Shown: positions 34,205 to 47,343, numbered from the stretch's first letter. The stretch: DNA of 64,000 bases from Mrakia gelida (GCA_024345305.1 BRON01000005.1:1178001-1242000), one strand, 5' to 3'. The notes: a model not told the origin generated them from the letters alone. Translations and numbers: made by a program.

Positions 34205-36040
34205 TCAAGCCAACAACCTCGCCCAATCCCTCTCTCCTCCAACTCCCTCCGCCCACTCATCCCTCCTCCACCCAGTATCCCCACCCACCAGCCCAAGCAA
34301 GACCAAATCGTCCTCCTCCACATCCAGGAACTCCCCACTCTCGTCGTCCGAGCTGTCGTCTTCCTTCGACGCGTCGTCGTTCTCGACCTCGTCCCTCCTC
34401 CTCCTCATGATCCTAACTCCGTAGACCCTGTTCGGCCTGCGGTAACCGGGCCAGAAGATGAGTTCGAGGGAAGGGATGGCGTTGGCTAGGACGACGGAAG
34501 CGTCCTTGTAGACGGTTGAGTTGGCTGGAGCGAAGCCGTAGCCGATGAAGAGGGTGTGGAGGTTTCGGAGGGGAGTGAGGGAGGGGAGGAGGGGATTCTT
34601 GGCAGGGAGTGAAAAAAGCGTTCGTCAGAGACGGAACCATCGCTTCGAGAGTGTGAGAAGACGAAGTTGGAGCTCACGATGTATCCAACAGCGACAGGAA
34701 GAGCACTCGACTCGTTCCATCTCGGCAGCTTGATCACCAACTCCCTCACGTCCTCCAACAGGTCCTCCTCCCCTTCCTCCCCTGTGAGCAGATCCAAGAA
34801 CTCCTCCGTCTGGTCCGCCTCTCCGTAAACGCTAACTCTCAACCCTCTTAGCCTCACGTTCGCAGCCTTCCACTCGTCCACCATCATCTCCAACCTCCCT
34901 CCATCGACTCCCTCCGCCGTCTCGATCTGGATCCACTTCAACCCTCCTCGTCCCTTGAGGAAGGGTAGGAGAGCGACCATGGGGTCGTGGGAGGGTGCAC
35001 CGGGAGGTTGTCGAACGGAGTTCTCCTTGAGACCGAAAGAGGTGAGGAGAGGGAGGAGGGGACTGTCGTTGGAGCCTTGGAGGTGGGTGGAGAGATGGGA
35101 GAGGATGAGAGCGTCGAAGCGGCCTGCTTCGAAGGTGAGGATTCGGAGGTCGGGGACGGAGGAGAGGAGGGTGGTGAGGAGAGGGAGGGTGAGCCAGAAG
35201 TTGGAGAGGTCGGGTTGGTGGAGGAACTGGAGGGAGGAGGGAAGGGAGGGGAAGGGTGTGTGTGAGCTCGCGTGAGAAGAAGGGAAGCGAGAGAGGAGGG
35301 ACAAACGAGGCTGAAGTCGATGTGAAGCCATCTATTATATACAAAGAAGAGAGAGTCCGTCAGCTCTGAGGGACATCCGGCGAGAAGACCGAAGCGAAGC
35401 TGCTCCTCGCTTCCATCTCCACGACTCGAGCTCATCCCGGTGAGCTCACTCCTCCTTCCCTCGTCCCTCCCATCCCCCGTCAGCTCCACGCCCTTCCTAA
35501 CTCTTTCTCTCCCTCGTCCCATAGTCTTCCCTTCCCCCTCCCCTCTCTCTCGTCCAACCAAACTCGGAACACACCGTCTCTCACTCACCTAATCCCCAAA
35601 CAAACCTCCTTCCTCCTGCTCTCCTCCTCCTCCTCCCCCTCCCCTTCCTTCCTCCCTCCCAACGCCCTCAGCTTCTCCAAACTATCGACCTCAACCCTAC
35701 TGAACAGCACCCCCTGAGCAATCTCCCTGAACGCCCTGCACGTGAGGGACAAGGCCATCAGGCCGCGTCTACCTGGATCGTCCGTCAGAGCAGGTCGAGG
35801 GACGTCGAACAGTCCAGAGGTGAGTCGGGCAGTCGTGGGGAGTTGAAGAGGGTCGTGGAGGGCTAGGAGGATGGCTCGGTGGAGTCTGGGAAGGTGAGCA
35901 GAAGATAGGGAGGGGTAGAGGGTCAGTTTGGGAAGGGACAGAGAGAGAGGGAAGGAAGGGGAGGGGAAGAGGGGGAGATGAGGAGGGAGGAGATGGACGA
36001 ACTCGACTGGGATGGAGAGGAGGGTGGGTGCGTTGGCCAT
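34205..36040 (-). CDS. F-box-like protein 2
   Basis: Start at 36,040 (MANAPTLLSIPVEFVHLLPP), stop at 34,205. The F-box-like region spans the N-terminus and GLMALSLTCRAFREIAQGVL. Exon 1 ends VCLGIR at GTGAGT. A short exon RWLHIDFSL follows, its intron starting GTTTGT, then the long exon FLHQPDLSNFWLTLPLLTTL, with leucine-rich-repeat-like text around VPDLRILTFEAGRFDALILS. The last exon, after an AAG acceptor, gives IPSLELIFWPGYRRPNRVYG and a very acidic tail (SSDDESGEFLDVEEDD). The layout (F-box, then leucine-rich solenoid) fits a substrate adaptor of an SCF ligase; the target is unknown. It is related in N-terminal pattern to the genes at 1.1 and 60.7 kb, but here all exons join in frame. Confidence 0.65.
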
Positions 36041-39000
36041 CGTGACGAGGCGTAGCGACAATTGCTGGCTCAGAGAAGGATATCGAGTGGAGAAAAGAAG
36101 TGGAAGAGTGCTGACGTGGTTGGAAGTTGAACGAAGGGGGAGATCGTCGAGGTGAGGAGGGCAGCGATTTCGGAGTCTAAATCTCTCAGATTTCACTCAA
36201 ATTTGCAAAGGAGAACTCAGTCCGTCAAACAACTGATCCGGTTTTGCGTCGGCTGCCAGCGAGAAGCTGGTCGCGTTCTTATTTCGGTTTGATCGTCGAC
36301 GAGAAACGTTGCGACGCGACCCTCACTTTCAACGAGTCGCTCTCTCTTGAGACCGAGAGCAAAATCATGATATCGAAACCAGAATCAACTATAGTTGAAG
36401 CCAGTGTCGATGTCTCGTGGGCAAGAGTCGAAGAGGAGGGACGTCGAACTCTTCGATGAATCTTCGAAGTCGGGAGCCACGAAACGATCTCAACTCGCCT
36501 TGTCCTTGGAATGTCGAAAATGAGCAGCAGATATTAGAAACTAGATATGCTGCATCGGTGCATCGTCCGCGAGGGACACAGGGTCGTTCGAAGAGCCGAG
36601 TCGACGTTCATTTCGAGCACTGTGAGTTTGAAAGACTAAGAACGAACTTCTCTTCGCAGTCTTTTGAGGAAGTCCCTGGCAACAGCAGATAGGTGATCGA
36701 ACCCTTCAATTAGAGGTGCATGAAAAGACGAAGTGAAGCAGACTGCGAGAAGGTGGAGGGTGAAATGAACTGGTGAGAGACGGCGCGTCGTCGCGGCTCT
36801 CCCCTTTCCTTCCAATTCTGTGGGAGAGGTAGGAGCAGCTCGGACTTCACATCTAAACGGATCCAGATGTATTCTCATTTGAAGTGTGGGGCGTATTGAT
36901 AGGCGAGGGAAAGAGCAGAGTCGAGTAAAGGACAGGTGACAGTTGCGACGCGTCGTTCGCTCGATCATGTTTTGACCTGCTCCGAAGGGGAAGAGATCGA
37001 GGGACGACGACGGAAACTACCTAGACTCCTCATATGAGCAAAATGTACCAGGAAGTGCAAGTAGAGAAGGAGAGAAGGAAGAAGGGCGAGCGCACGAAGG
37101 GAAAGAAGAAGAGAAGTGACTAGAGAGATGGAACGTCGACGCCATCCTCGCTCTCTGTAACCCTTCGAAGGTGAGTCCGACGATGGGTTGACGAAGAGCG
37201 AGCAAGAATCGACGATCCATCATAGCTGGAAAAGAAGGAAGATGGAAAGGGGGAGGGTAGGCAGAGACGAGAACGCGTCGAGTGGGTGACTGCGCTCGAG
37301 GGATGAGCCTTCGTCGCAGACTCGGGAGCTGACCTGCAACACCCTGGGATTCAGACTAGGCTCCCGAGTCTACAAATCAAGATCATCCCAAATAGACCAA
37401 CTGTCGATCCGAAGAAAGAAAACGACCTCAAGCGACCCAGTCGCGTCCGTCCTTCAACGAGGGATGGCGACGTTCGAGGATGGATCCGCTTCCTATGTCT
37501 CTGATTCATCACGGGAATCGGAATTCTTCCAACATGCCATCCCAAGCGAGACAGAGGAGGAAGAAAGAACGAAGCAGAGAAGAAAGAGAAAAGGAAAAGT
37601 CGTCGACGCGTCTTCGAGGAGAGATCACCTCATCTCTGCTCTCGGTCTGCACTGTATCACTTCGGAACGAGGCAGACCGACGCAGATTACTGGGAATCTC
37701 AACTACAAACGTCGTGAAAAATAAAGGCAGAGGAGGGGGGCCGACGTCCGGTCCTTCAGGGACAAAAGATGAGCTCCCTTTTCTCAACGCGGGCGTCTTT
37801 TCTCTCTGATGTCGAAGGGAGACGACCGAAGAAGTAGAGGGTGTCATCTTGAGTCAAAAGGAGGGTCTGCACAGAGAAGAGAGAAAAAAGAAATAACGAT
37901 GAAAGGGAAAGAAGCGAGCAGCGCGATAAGCGAGAGATAACTTGGTTGAGCCCCCTCCGTCTTCAGGTTCTCGAAAGAGAGCTAGGAGACAGAAGATGCC
38001 AGCCAGGTCATCCCATCGTCTCAAAAATGCAGGAGAATGGAAGGGAAAGAGAGAGGAAAGAGAGACGGCAAGACATGATCGCCGGGCAGACGCGTGGTGC
38101 TCTTCCTGGAAGAGACGTCGACGTGTCTTCGAGGAGAGATCAACCCGTCTCTTCCTTCGGTGTCCACCAGCTCACTCGGAGCGAGGCACACCGAAGTTGA
38201 AGGCGCAGCTGAGCTCAACTACGAAGCAAAGCAAAGTAATGCAGCGAGGAAGAGGCATAGAGGAAAGAGAGAGTCGTCCGATCCTTCAGGGACAAGAGAT
38301 GTGCGTCCTCCCTTCGACCTGGTCGTCTTTCCTTCGTGATATCGGAGGCGGACGACCTAAGACGTGGGAAGGGGTTATCTCGAGTTACCAGAGAGGGTCT
38401 GGACGGAGAAGAGGGCTGAGACGAAGAAGTGAAGAAGGGGAAAGAAAGGAGGAACACGACGAGGGAGAGATGGGCTGTTCGCCTCCTCCCGTCTGCGATC
38501 TTCTCAGAAGAGATCAAGCAGACAAGAAAGGTGACCTACCCAATGTCAAGACCCTAGTGAAGTTAAGAGAGGAATGGGAAGGGGAGAGAGGAAAGAGAAC
38601 GAACAAACGAGTCACCTGAGTCGTCCTTTCTTTCCCCACTCACGAGGAGAAACGCTCACTCCCAGACGAAGAAACACTCGCTTCGACATCTGAGAGGAAG
38701 GTTCTTCTACGTGTGAAGAGGACGAGCGAAGAAAAGAAAAGTTGAAAGAGAAGGAAGGAAGAGAAGAAAGGAGATGTGGAGCGAGCTCCTCCCGTCGCTC
38801 CACCTCGATGGATTCGAGACCCTCCCTCGCCCTGAGGACGACTCGCAGCTCGCGGATGAGAGCTGAGAGAATCCTCGGATGATTGGGGGTTTTGGATCAT
38901 GAGAGATGGGTCGATGAAGGGTGGAAGAGGAGAAAGAGAGAGAGAGGGAAGGAAGGGAGAAACGAGTCGAGTTCAGCTCGAGCGAGGAAACGGGAGATGC

Positions 39001-39381
39001 CTTTGGGCGGATCCCTGTGACTCTTTAGGAAAGAAGAGAGCGAAACAGAGAGTCGTGCGAAAGAGAAATCTCGAGTTCTGTCGTTCTTTGTTGGCGGTCG
39101 GGAGAAGGAAGGGAGGGAGAGAAAAGGAAAGGTTCGAGATCGTTCGATTTCGGAGTTTCAACGGTCGCGAGGGTTACGTGACCTGATGAGAGAAACTCTT
39201 TCTGATACAGAGGCGTCAGCTGTCGAGTGCAAGATGTAGATGAGCAGCAGCGACAAATCAAGTCGGAAAGAAGGCAAGGGAAACACCATCTGAGATCCAA
39301 CCGAAAGAAGCGAGCTCAAAGTCGCGTCCTCCCTTTCCTCCCTCAGCTCAGCCCTCCCTCCTCGCTCCTCCCTCGGCTTCC
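36041..39381. other. 3.3-kb region without a clear gene
   Basis: The longest gene-poor stretch in the window. Its centre holds a decayed tandem duplication (separate entry). Protein-like minus-strand fragments exist: RILSALIRELRVVLRAREGL near 38,870-38,800, RQPIVGLTFEGLQRARMAS near 37,190-37,140, and IEGFDHLSAVARDFLKRLRR near 36,700-36,640. I could not join them with start codons and splice sites into a gene. A degraded gene cluster or an unrecognised minus-strand gene are both possible. GACGCGTC copies occur near 36,948, 37,273 and 37,605. Confidence 0.45.
37460..38440. repeat. Diverged tandem duplication (unit about 515-532 bp)
   Basis: Two blocks, about 37,460-37,930 and 37,975-38,440, match over several segments at a constant offset. 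TCTTCGAGGAGAGATCA is at 37,611 and 38,126. TCCTTCAGGGACAAAAGAT/GACAAGAGAT is at about 37,752 and 38,281. GAGGGTCTG..AGAGAAGAG is at 37,861 and 38,393. On the minus strand, copy 1 has an acceptor followed by TLLLTQDDTLYFFGRLP and a stop at a TGTCCCTGA shared by both copies. Copy 2 carries an early stop in the matching frame. It looks like a duplicated gene end, at least one copy decayed. Confidence 0.6.
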
Positions 39382-40635
39382 TCAGAGGTCCAGAGGTCCC
39401 CATTCGACGGGGAAGCATCGTTTCTTGTGCTCCTTCCAGTGAACTCGTTGATGATCTGAGCCGAGACGAAGGGAGGGAAGTTCGAGCGAGACGCGTCGTC
39501 AGTTCGTCGAACTCGAGCTCGCCGAAGTCAACAAGTACGAGAGCAGGGAGGGAGCAGCGAACCTCTGGAACAGTATCGTACGGTCATACACTAGGTAAGA
39601 AGGGAGGGAAAGCTCGAGTCAGCTCAGCGAACGAGGCGAGAAGAACGAAAAGAACAAAGGCAAAACAACGGACCCTTCCACACGCCATCATCGCTTCCCC
39701 GTCCCTACTTCCTTTGCAAACTTCGCAGAAAAGAAAGGGGACTCCTTTTACGCAAGCGATAAAGACCTTCCCAGCGTCGAAGGATGTCCCGCTCGGTCGG
39801 ACGATGTAAGAGAGGAGGGGATCGAGGGCGTTGAGGTCGAAGACTTGAAGCAACTGTTTGAGGTCAGGACTGGGTTGTCCCTGGTTGATGACGGTGTTGG
39901 AATCGATGGCGATGTTTTGAAAGGATCCACTCAGGACAGAAGTCAACGACGACCGAAAGTCTAGGCTCCGATTGGGGACGAAGACGAGGATGGAGTTGAG
40001 GAGCTTCGTGATGACGGTCATGGTGTCGATTTGGAGACGCGCTGATTGTGAGACTCTCTGGAATAGGGTAGCAGCGAAAGAAGGGGAGTGACAAGAGAGT
40101 CAGCTGGCTTGAAGGAAGGAAGGAAGAGAAGGATGCGGTGCGACGTCGCTGGCTCACTCCGATCCTGCAAAGCTCATGTAACAGGTCCCCCTTGAAGACG
40201 TTCGGGCAGGTCTTGTAGAGATGGTCGACCGCGGAGCTGAAGAGTCGATGGATCTTCGTATCCGGCGCCTGGAGAATCCACCTGATGAAGTATCCATTGG
40301 ACAAGACGTCGTCTGCGAGAGTGAAGAGCGCGTCGTCTCCACCTTGGATGAGGAGGTCGAGGAACCTGTCGAGGTAGCGGCTGGCGAACCTGGATCGAAA
40401 GATGAGGATTTCTGGAAGACCATGCTCGTCGTTCCTATCTCTTGCTGGAGCGTAGAGAGCGTGTAGGGTTTCCAAAATCTACAGGTTCGAACGAAAGGAA
40501 AAGGGTTCAGCTCAAATCGATCAAACGAAGCGAAGGAGAACTCACTTTTCGTGATCTTATCTTGGGGTCAGGCTTCGTAGAACCGTCCTGGGGCCCGAGA
40601 ATGGCGATGGCGAGCTCGTCGACGTCGATGTTCAT
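39382..40635 (-). CDS. MYND zinc-finger protein 2
   Basis: Start at 40,635 (MNIDVDELAIAILGPQDGST), stop at 39,382. The body is helical: ILETLHALYAPARDRNDEHG, FRSRFASRYLDRFLDLLIQG, LHELCRIG, then MTVITKLLNSILVFVPNRSL and LNALDPLLSYIVRPSGTSFD. The C-terminus is a MYND finger assembled from three exons: FCEVCKGSRDGEAMMACGR, CMTVRYCSRD, HQRVHWKEHKKRCF. The pattern is C-x2-C-x10-C-x2-C-x5-C-x3-H-x7-H-x3-C. The sixth ligand, usually Cys before Gln, is His here. MYND fingers bind proline-rich peptides and often recruit partners; the target is unknown. Two paralogs lie at the window start and at 59-60 kb. Confidence 0.75.
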
Positions 40636-40958
40636 GGCGGGGAAGGGAGGGGAAAGGAAGGGAGGGCCGGAAGGGAGGGAGGAGCGAGGAGCTAGGAGGG
40701 AGAGAGCAGAACGAGGAGAGAGAGAGCGCTTATTCGACCCTCTGATATGGCTTGTCGTACGAGGTAGGAGAAGATGAAGGATCCGGTGATATCGATGAGG
40801 AAGAGACCTCGTCCTTAAGATGATGGCCGTTGCGAACAGCTCGACTCCCTTTCCTCTCGACGTTTTGGTGAGCTTTCGTTTCGTGACGAGCTCCCCAACC
40901 ACCCACATCCTCCTTCCCTCCAACTTTCCCACTCTTCTCTTTCTCACACTTGCCCGAC
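40636..40958. promoter_or_regulatory. Divergent promoter region, MYND 2 / DPM2
   Basis: Separates the two start codons. An upstream ATG at 40,820 opens a short frame (MMAVANSSTPFPLDVL) ending at a GTGAGC. It may be a 5' UTR exon or an upstream ORF of DPM2, but this is unproven. Confidence 0.4.
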
Positions 40959-41449
40959 ATGGTACGTCTCTCCCTCTTCGCGTGATGAAGTCTCGAATCA
41001 AGCTCATCGTTTGCGGCTTCTTTGGGTTGGAACGAACGATCAGGCTCTCACGGACAAGATCCTCGGCTCTCTGATGCTCCTCGTAGCAGCTCTCGTCTTC
41101 ACTTACTATACTTCTTGGGCCCTTCTTATGGTGAGCATCGTTCTTTCATCTTTCCTTTCTGCCCTAGTCTCAACTCCAAGCCCGGCAAACCTGCTGTAGA
41201 GCTCTACAAGCCCTCGAACGCAACGAAACCCGAGCTCACACCTCCTCCTTCCTTCCCTTCTCTCCCATCTTCAAGCCCTTCCTCCCCTCCTCTCACCCTC
41301 TTCACTCCGCCTTCCCTCCTCGAGAATGGGCCGTCCGTCTACCGGTCCTGGTTCTGCTGCTGGGTGTGGCTGGGGTGGGTGGGTTCGTCGGGCTTGTGAC
41401 GTACAAGGAGGGAGTCAAGAGGAGGGCGAGGGAGAGTAAGAGGGCTTGA
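40959..41449 (+). CDS. DPM2: Dolichol-phosphate mannosyltransferase subunit 2
   Basis: A small ER membrane protein that stabilises the DPM1 catalytic subunit, which makes dolichol-phosphate-mannose for N-glycans, GPI anchors and O-mannosylation. Splicing gives about 85 residues: M, then ALTDKILGSLMLLVAALVFT, YYTSWALLM, PFLPSSHPLHSAFPPREWAV, RLPVLVLLLGVAGVGGFVGL, VTYKEGVKRRARESKRA. The FTYYTxW motif after the first membrane helix, the PF..S.H..H..FPPREWA loop and the second helix all match human DPM2, as does the length. The start codon stands alone in its coding exon: ATG at 40,959-40,961 is followed directly by GTACGT, and the next exon begins at 41,044. Exons two and three are 41,044-41,130 and 41,276-41,449. 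Confidence 0.9.
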
Positions 41450-41779
41450 TGGTTAGCGAACGAGGGGAGCAGGTCGTATGGAGCGGTAGAGGAGTAAGGA
41501 AGGGAGGGAGTGTGGGGATCTTGATGATCTGGTTGGTCCGAATGTCGAGCCAGAGGAGCGGGCGAGGGAAGGCTCGAGAGAAGGAAGGGAAGAAGAAGGA
41601 GAGTTGAGCTCTGCTGTTGAGCTCGAGCCCGTCGCTCCCTTCCCTCGTTGCTTCTTCTCTCGTTCGCAGCGATTCAACAAGAAAGAAAGGCATGTCTAAG
41701 AGAGCTAAGAAACCATCCAAATCAACCACTGCAACGAAAATCACCTATCTAAAACCAAAGTATGTACCACGAACGAGAT

Positions 41780-44185
41780 CTACTGAGTCTTGATCTTCGC
41801 GTCGTCTCCGAGATCGACACCCGAATCCGAGACGTTCCCTCCCTCGAACTTGGCCTTCATCTGACCGACTCCTCTGGCGTCCTTGTAGAAGAGAACGTCG
41901 TTTCCGGGGATCTCGTCGACGAACTGTAAATGACGAAGCGAAGGAAGGGGAAGGAAGGGTCAGCTAGGGAAGAAGGGAGGGAGGAGAGAGGTGAAGACGA
42001 TTGGACGAACTCGGCAAGATCGGAAAGCGGTGAAGAGGGCGACGAGGAAGTTTCCTGCGAGAGAGAGAGAAAGAGGGAAGCAAGAGGACGGGTCAGCTGA
42101 GTGCGACTGCAGCTGAGTGCGACTTGAGCGAAGGCGAGTCGAGGAGGAAGGCGACGAACCATCTCGAGATTGGTAGTGCACGCCGAGGAACTCCTTGAGC
42201 GCCTCGGTCGCCTTGTCGGCGTTGTAGTGAGGGATCTTGGAGGAGATGTGGTGAGAGACGTGGGTGGTGGTGATCTTGTGGAGGAGCTACGAGACGAGGG
42301 GAAAGGCAAAAGGACGAGGTCAGGGAAAAGCGAGAAGACGCGCGTTGATTCGAGTCGAGCGTTCGAAGGACTCACCAGAGTTCCAACCCATCCGAGGCAA
42401 GGTCGATCGATCGTAGCGAGAGCTCCTCGGGGGAAGGTCCAGACGGAGGAGCTGTAGTGAGGGACGAGAGGATCGGTGTGCTGCGAGAGGGACAGGAGAA
42501 GGGAGGTCAGCGTCCGTTGTTCGTGCGCGCGCTTCGCCTCTTCCTTCATCGAGAAGATCGAACTCACCTGGATGAAGACGATGTCGACCAGCCAGTGGTT
42601 GACGTAAAGGTAGGGAACGACGTAGTACTTGACGACCTCGCCGAGTCCTCGGTAGGACGCCCAGGTTCCAAGAGCGGCGAACAAGAGACCAAGTCCGATG
42701 TTGGAAGCGATGATCTGGTTCCTGTGTCGCTTGTCGAAGATGGGAGACGAAGGTTGGAAGTGGTTGGTCCATTTGGGGTACGACTTCTGTCCCGACGCGT
42801 TTCGGATGAGGTAGAGAGGCCATCCGAAGAGCTGCTGAGCGAAGAGGGAGAGGAGGACGACGATGGGAGCGTCGTTGATGGCCTCGACGAGCTCAGACTG
42901 CCTCTCCTCGGTGACGTTGAGTCCGTGGACGTCCTCCTTGGTCTCGTCGAACGAAGGGTAGGACATCTGCTCTCGGGTTCGAGGAACAAAGACCTCGTCT
43001 CGCGTGAGGTGACCGGTCGCGGCGTGGTGTCGACCGTGAGAGATCCTCCAGGCGTGGTAAGGTACTCCGAGAGCTGAGTGGATGACCCATCCGACGGCGT
43101 TGTTGACGGTCTGAGAAAGAGGACGGGAGGGAGCAAAGAAGAACAGGGGTGGAGGGGAGGAGAGACGAACGGAGTTCAGCTGAGCTCAGGGCGAAGGACG
43201 AAAGAAGAGCTGCGACGAGAACGTACCTTGGAGGTCGAGAAGGCTTGGTCTAAAGGAGCGTAGAGAGGCAAAGAGGGAGCACAAAGAAAGAGCGAGAAGA
43301 AGTCAGGGAAACGAAGGGAGCTCGAGACCGAGGAGCGGAAGCTGGAAAGGAGGTCGAACTCACGACCGCACTCGTGGGCGATAACCCAAAGACCAGTACC
43401 GAAGAGACCAGTCCAGAACCAGTAGAAGTTCCAGAGAGCGAAAGAGAGAGCCTTGGATCCGAATCGGGAGAGATCGCTGATGAAACGTGGGCACAGAGCG
43501 AGAGAGCACAGAGGGAAGAGGAGGAAGAGGTCAGCTCAACTTTCAAGGATGTTTGGTTCGAGCTAGATCGGCTTGAGAAGAAGGACTCACGCTGCCTCGA
43601 TGAAGGTGGGGAAGAAGGTGGTTCCGTAGACGAAGATAGAGATCAAGATGACATCCTGAACGCTAGAGGAGAGGAGGGAAGGAGGTCGGAAGGATGACGG
43701 TCAGTCGGAGCTGATGAGCTGTGGGTTTGGGGAGACCTTCTCTGCTCTCCCCTCCTCTCTACAAACACCTTCGAGCTCCCATCGTGTACTCACATGTAGA
43801 GACTCGAGTGGAGAGCCGACCTCTCGAAGCACTCAGCACTAGGATCAATGGAAAGAATAGGGAAGAAAGGTCAGCTTCCTCGCCCAATCGTGAGCGTCCA
43901 AGTCCCTCCCTTCCTCCACTTCCGATCTCTCGTCCTCCCGCCAGATCGATGCTACAGCTCCAAACACAAGCTCACGGGATAGCACCAAGCAGCCTGAGCG
44001 TACGAGAGAGAAACGAATATCAGTTTCGGTCGTATCGGAAGGAAGGGAGAGGCAGAGGGAGGAGGTGCTCACTGTTTGATAGTGAAGTTGGGCACAGGGA
44101 AGACGGCTTCCTCTTTGACCTCGATCTCGGTCTTGGCCTCGATAGGAGTCTGCGCAGCCTTGGTAGCTCTCTGAACGGCGACCAT
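41780..44185 (-). CDS. FAD2: Delta-12 (omega-6) fatty acid desaturase
   Basis: An ER membrane di-iron enzyme that converts oleoyl to linoleoyl chains. Start at 44,185 (MVAVQRATKAAQTPIEAKTE), stop at 41,780. Histidine box 1 HECGHQAFST is split by an intron within the second His codon; box 2 is AWRISHGRHHAATGH; box 3 is THVSHHISSKIPHYNA. Other family text: WFWTGLFGTGLWVIAHECG, NNAVGWVIHSALGVPYHAWR, QQLFGWPLYLIRNASGQKSY, HWLVDIVFIQ and LLHKITTTHVSHH. The C-terminus is GVGQMKAKFEGGNVSDSGVD and beyond. About ten exons. Delta-12 versus delta-15 specificity cannot be settled by eye; delta-12 is the commoner fungal form. It is divergent from the CFIm25 gene. Confidence 0.9.
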
Positions 44186-44662
44186 CTTCTAGAAGAGAAA
44201 GGAAGAGAAAGGGAAGGGGGAGGAGGGGAGGGTGGGAGTCGTGGGGAGGAAGAGGACCAAACTTCCGTTCCCCGCGAAGTCCACTTGAGAAAGAGCAAAC
44301 TCCGCTCGAAACGGGGATGAAATATCTATCGGAATCGACTCCTATGGATCTCTAGGTCGACGATATGGGGGTCAGGTAAGTTTTCTGACGAGAATCGGAG
44401 GGAGGGGTCATCCGGGAACGCGTCAGGGTCGAGGTCTCCAGAGTCGAGGTTCGCGACGCTCTGAGATCTCCCTTGCGACTCCCAGCTTGTTTTCGTTTGG
44501 GGGAAGGTTTTCACCAAGAGAACCACTTTCGACAGCCTCAGCCTCAGCCCATATATATTGAGCTCGTTTTTGTCCTCGGGCGGGAGCAAAACCTCTCAAA
44601 ATCGTCGTCTCGAAATGTGAACGAGCTCACCTCGAACGACCATCTCCTCCCTCCCTGTCACC
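44186..44662. promoter_or_regulatory. Divergent promoter region, FAD2 / CFIm25
   Basis: About 480 bases between two start codons. A TATATAT element lies near 44,552-44,558, about 105 bases before the CFIm25 ATG and on the correct side for it. ACGCGTC occurs near 44,418. Confidence 0.45.
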
Positions 44663-45887
<1,225 letters not shown>

Positions 45888-46300
45888 ACCAATCCGCTCG
45901 TCGTCGCGTCGCGTCTCGTCTCTTTCTTGCATTACTTGTCTCTTCTCTCGTCTTTTCTTCTTCTCTAGCACGTCCCCCAGCACACACCATACGATTGTTA
46001 CGACTTCCAGCCCTACCTAGCTTCTCACTTTTCGCTACAGAACAACAGCCAGCACGACGACTCTTTCCAGCATTCTTGTTTCGTTTCGCTTCAAGCACGA
46101 TCATGATCTTCTTTCTCTCTACTTCCTTCGGATCCAAGATAACCTGTTTCCTGGCAAAACTCAGAGATCGTTACTAAGGTGACTCGCTTTGCGTCATTGT
46201 TTTCAGCAGAGGGTCGAGCTGACGTTCGTGTTTGCCTCTCACCACCATCTCGCCACCTCTCTCTCCCAAGCTCTCCCCTTCACCTCCAAACCTTTCGACC
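45888..46300. other. Spacer between CFIm25 and BTB gene A
   Basis: Same-strand spacer of about 410 bases: 3' UTR of CFIm25, then the BTB promoter. The T/C-rich stretch near 45,900-46,100 shows a repeated CGTCGCGTCGCGTC word. No gene seen. Confidence 0.4.
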
Positions 46301-47152
46301 ATGTCCTCCTCCTCCACCGACGCCAAACCCACCATCCTCTACGTCGCAGATCCCCGAGCCGACGTCGTTCTTCGAAGCTCAGACGAAATCGACTTCCCCG
46401 TTCGTCGAGTTTCGCTTGAAGCGAACTCGGAGGTCTTCGACGGGATGTTCTCGTCCGCCTCAAGAGCTGCTGGACAGAAGGACGAGAAGACGGGGCTCCC
46501 TCTGATCAAGTTGGAAGAGAAGGCATTGGTTCTGGACCCTCTCCTTAGGACCATCTGCCGCGGGCAGGTCAAGCTCGACCTCGCGAAGATAACTGCCTAC
46601 GACGTCGCACCGTGAGCTCTCCGTCTCCTCGCTTCTCGCAAAGCTTATCTTGGCTGATTTTTTTTCTTTCTTCTTCTTCTCTCTACCCCTCGTCAGTCTC
46701 TGGGAAGCAGCAGACAAGTTCGGCGCCGAGATGGTCGAGGAACTCGCGGTCGCTCACCTTCGTTCGCTCGCTGCTTCCTCCACCCTTCAGGTTCTCAGCC
46801 TCGCTCTCATACACGAGCATCTATCTCTCACTAAGTATACCCTACCTCGACTCAGCCGCGACTTCATCTCAAGCCTCAGGCTCCAGTACGATCACAAGGG
46901 CGTGACGCAAGAAAAGAGGCGCGTCGTTACCGGATCGCTTCTGAGCCTCGCTGATCTGCCGATCGAGACGTTTCGACGGGTTCCAGCCGAAACGATTCAG
47001 AAATTGCTCATGATGGAACGGGAGGTGATCTTCAACGACAAGAGTTGGACTTCGCAGGCGAACCAATTCGTAAGTCGTTTCGTTTGCGTCGATCGGACTC
47101 TGGGCTTTTCTCTTCTGACCCCTCCCTTCGCCTCCTTCAGACTTTCAACTGA
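46301..47152 (+). CDS. BTB/POZ domain protein A
   Basis: ATG at 46,301. The N-terminal BTB fold reads LYVADPRADVVLRSSDEIDF, PVRRVSLEANSEVFDGMFSS, followed by VLDPLLRTICRGQVKLDL and LWEAADKFGAEMVEELAVAH, the usual D-V-x-L-x-S-x-D, RR/H-xx-L-xx-S-x-VF-xx-MF pattern. The C-terminal half is helical (LPRLSRDFISSLRLQY; ETFRRVPAETIQKLLMMERE) and ends NQFTFN at 47,150-47,152. The length is about 235 residues. BTB proteins often dimerise or act as CUL3 adaptors; the target is unknown. The region after the stop has GTGAGT ... GACGCGTCGAGCTGAT ... CCCAG, that is, a probable 3' UTR intron. It is convergent with P450 A. An inverted paralog sits at 57.9-58.8 kb beside P450 B. Confidence 0.8.
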
Positions 47153-47343
47153 GGCTGAGCCCTCAAGCCTTTATTCGACGTCCTGGACTGATACGGCCCC
47201 CTCGTGAGTCCCTTCTCTGTCACCTCAGCGGTCGAGAGACAATCTTCTTCGACGCGTCGAGCTGATCTCTCACTCCTCTTCTCTCTTCTCCCTCCCAGCT
47301 CCGAACCCTCGCACTCGCTCTCAAACGATCCATGAACTCTTTT

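Noticed and set aside
37942..38619. A 225-codon plus-strand frame across the tandem duplication
   Set aside because: Arg/Glu-rich text without domain features; the shared coding-like signal between the two repeat units is on the minus strand instead.
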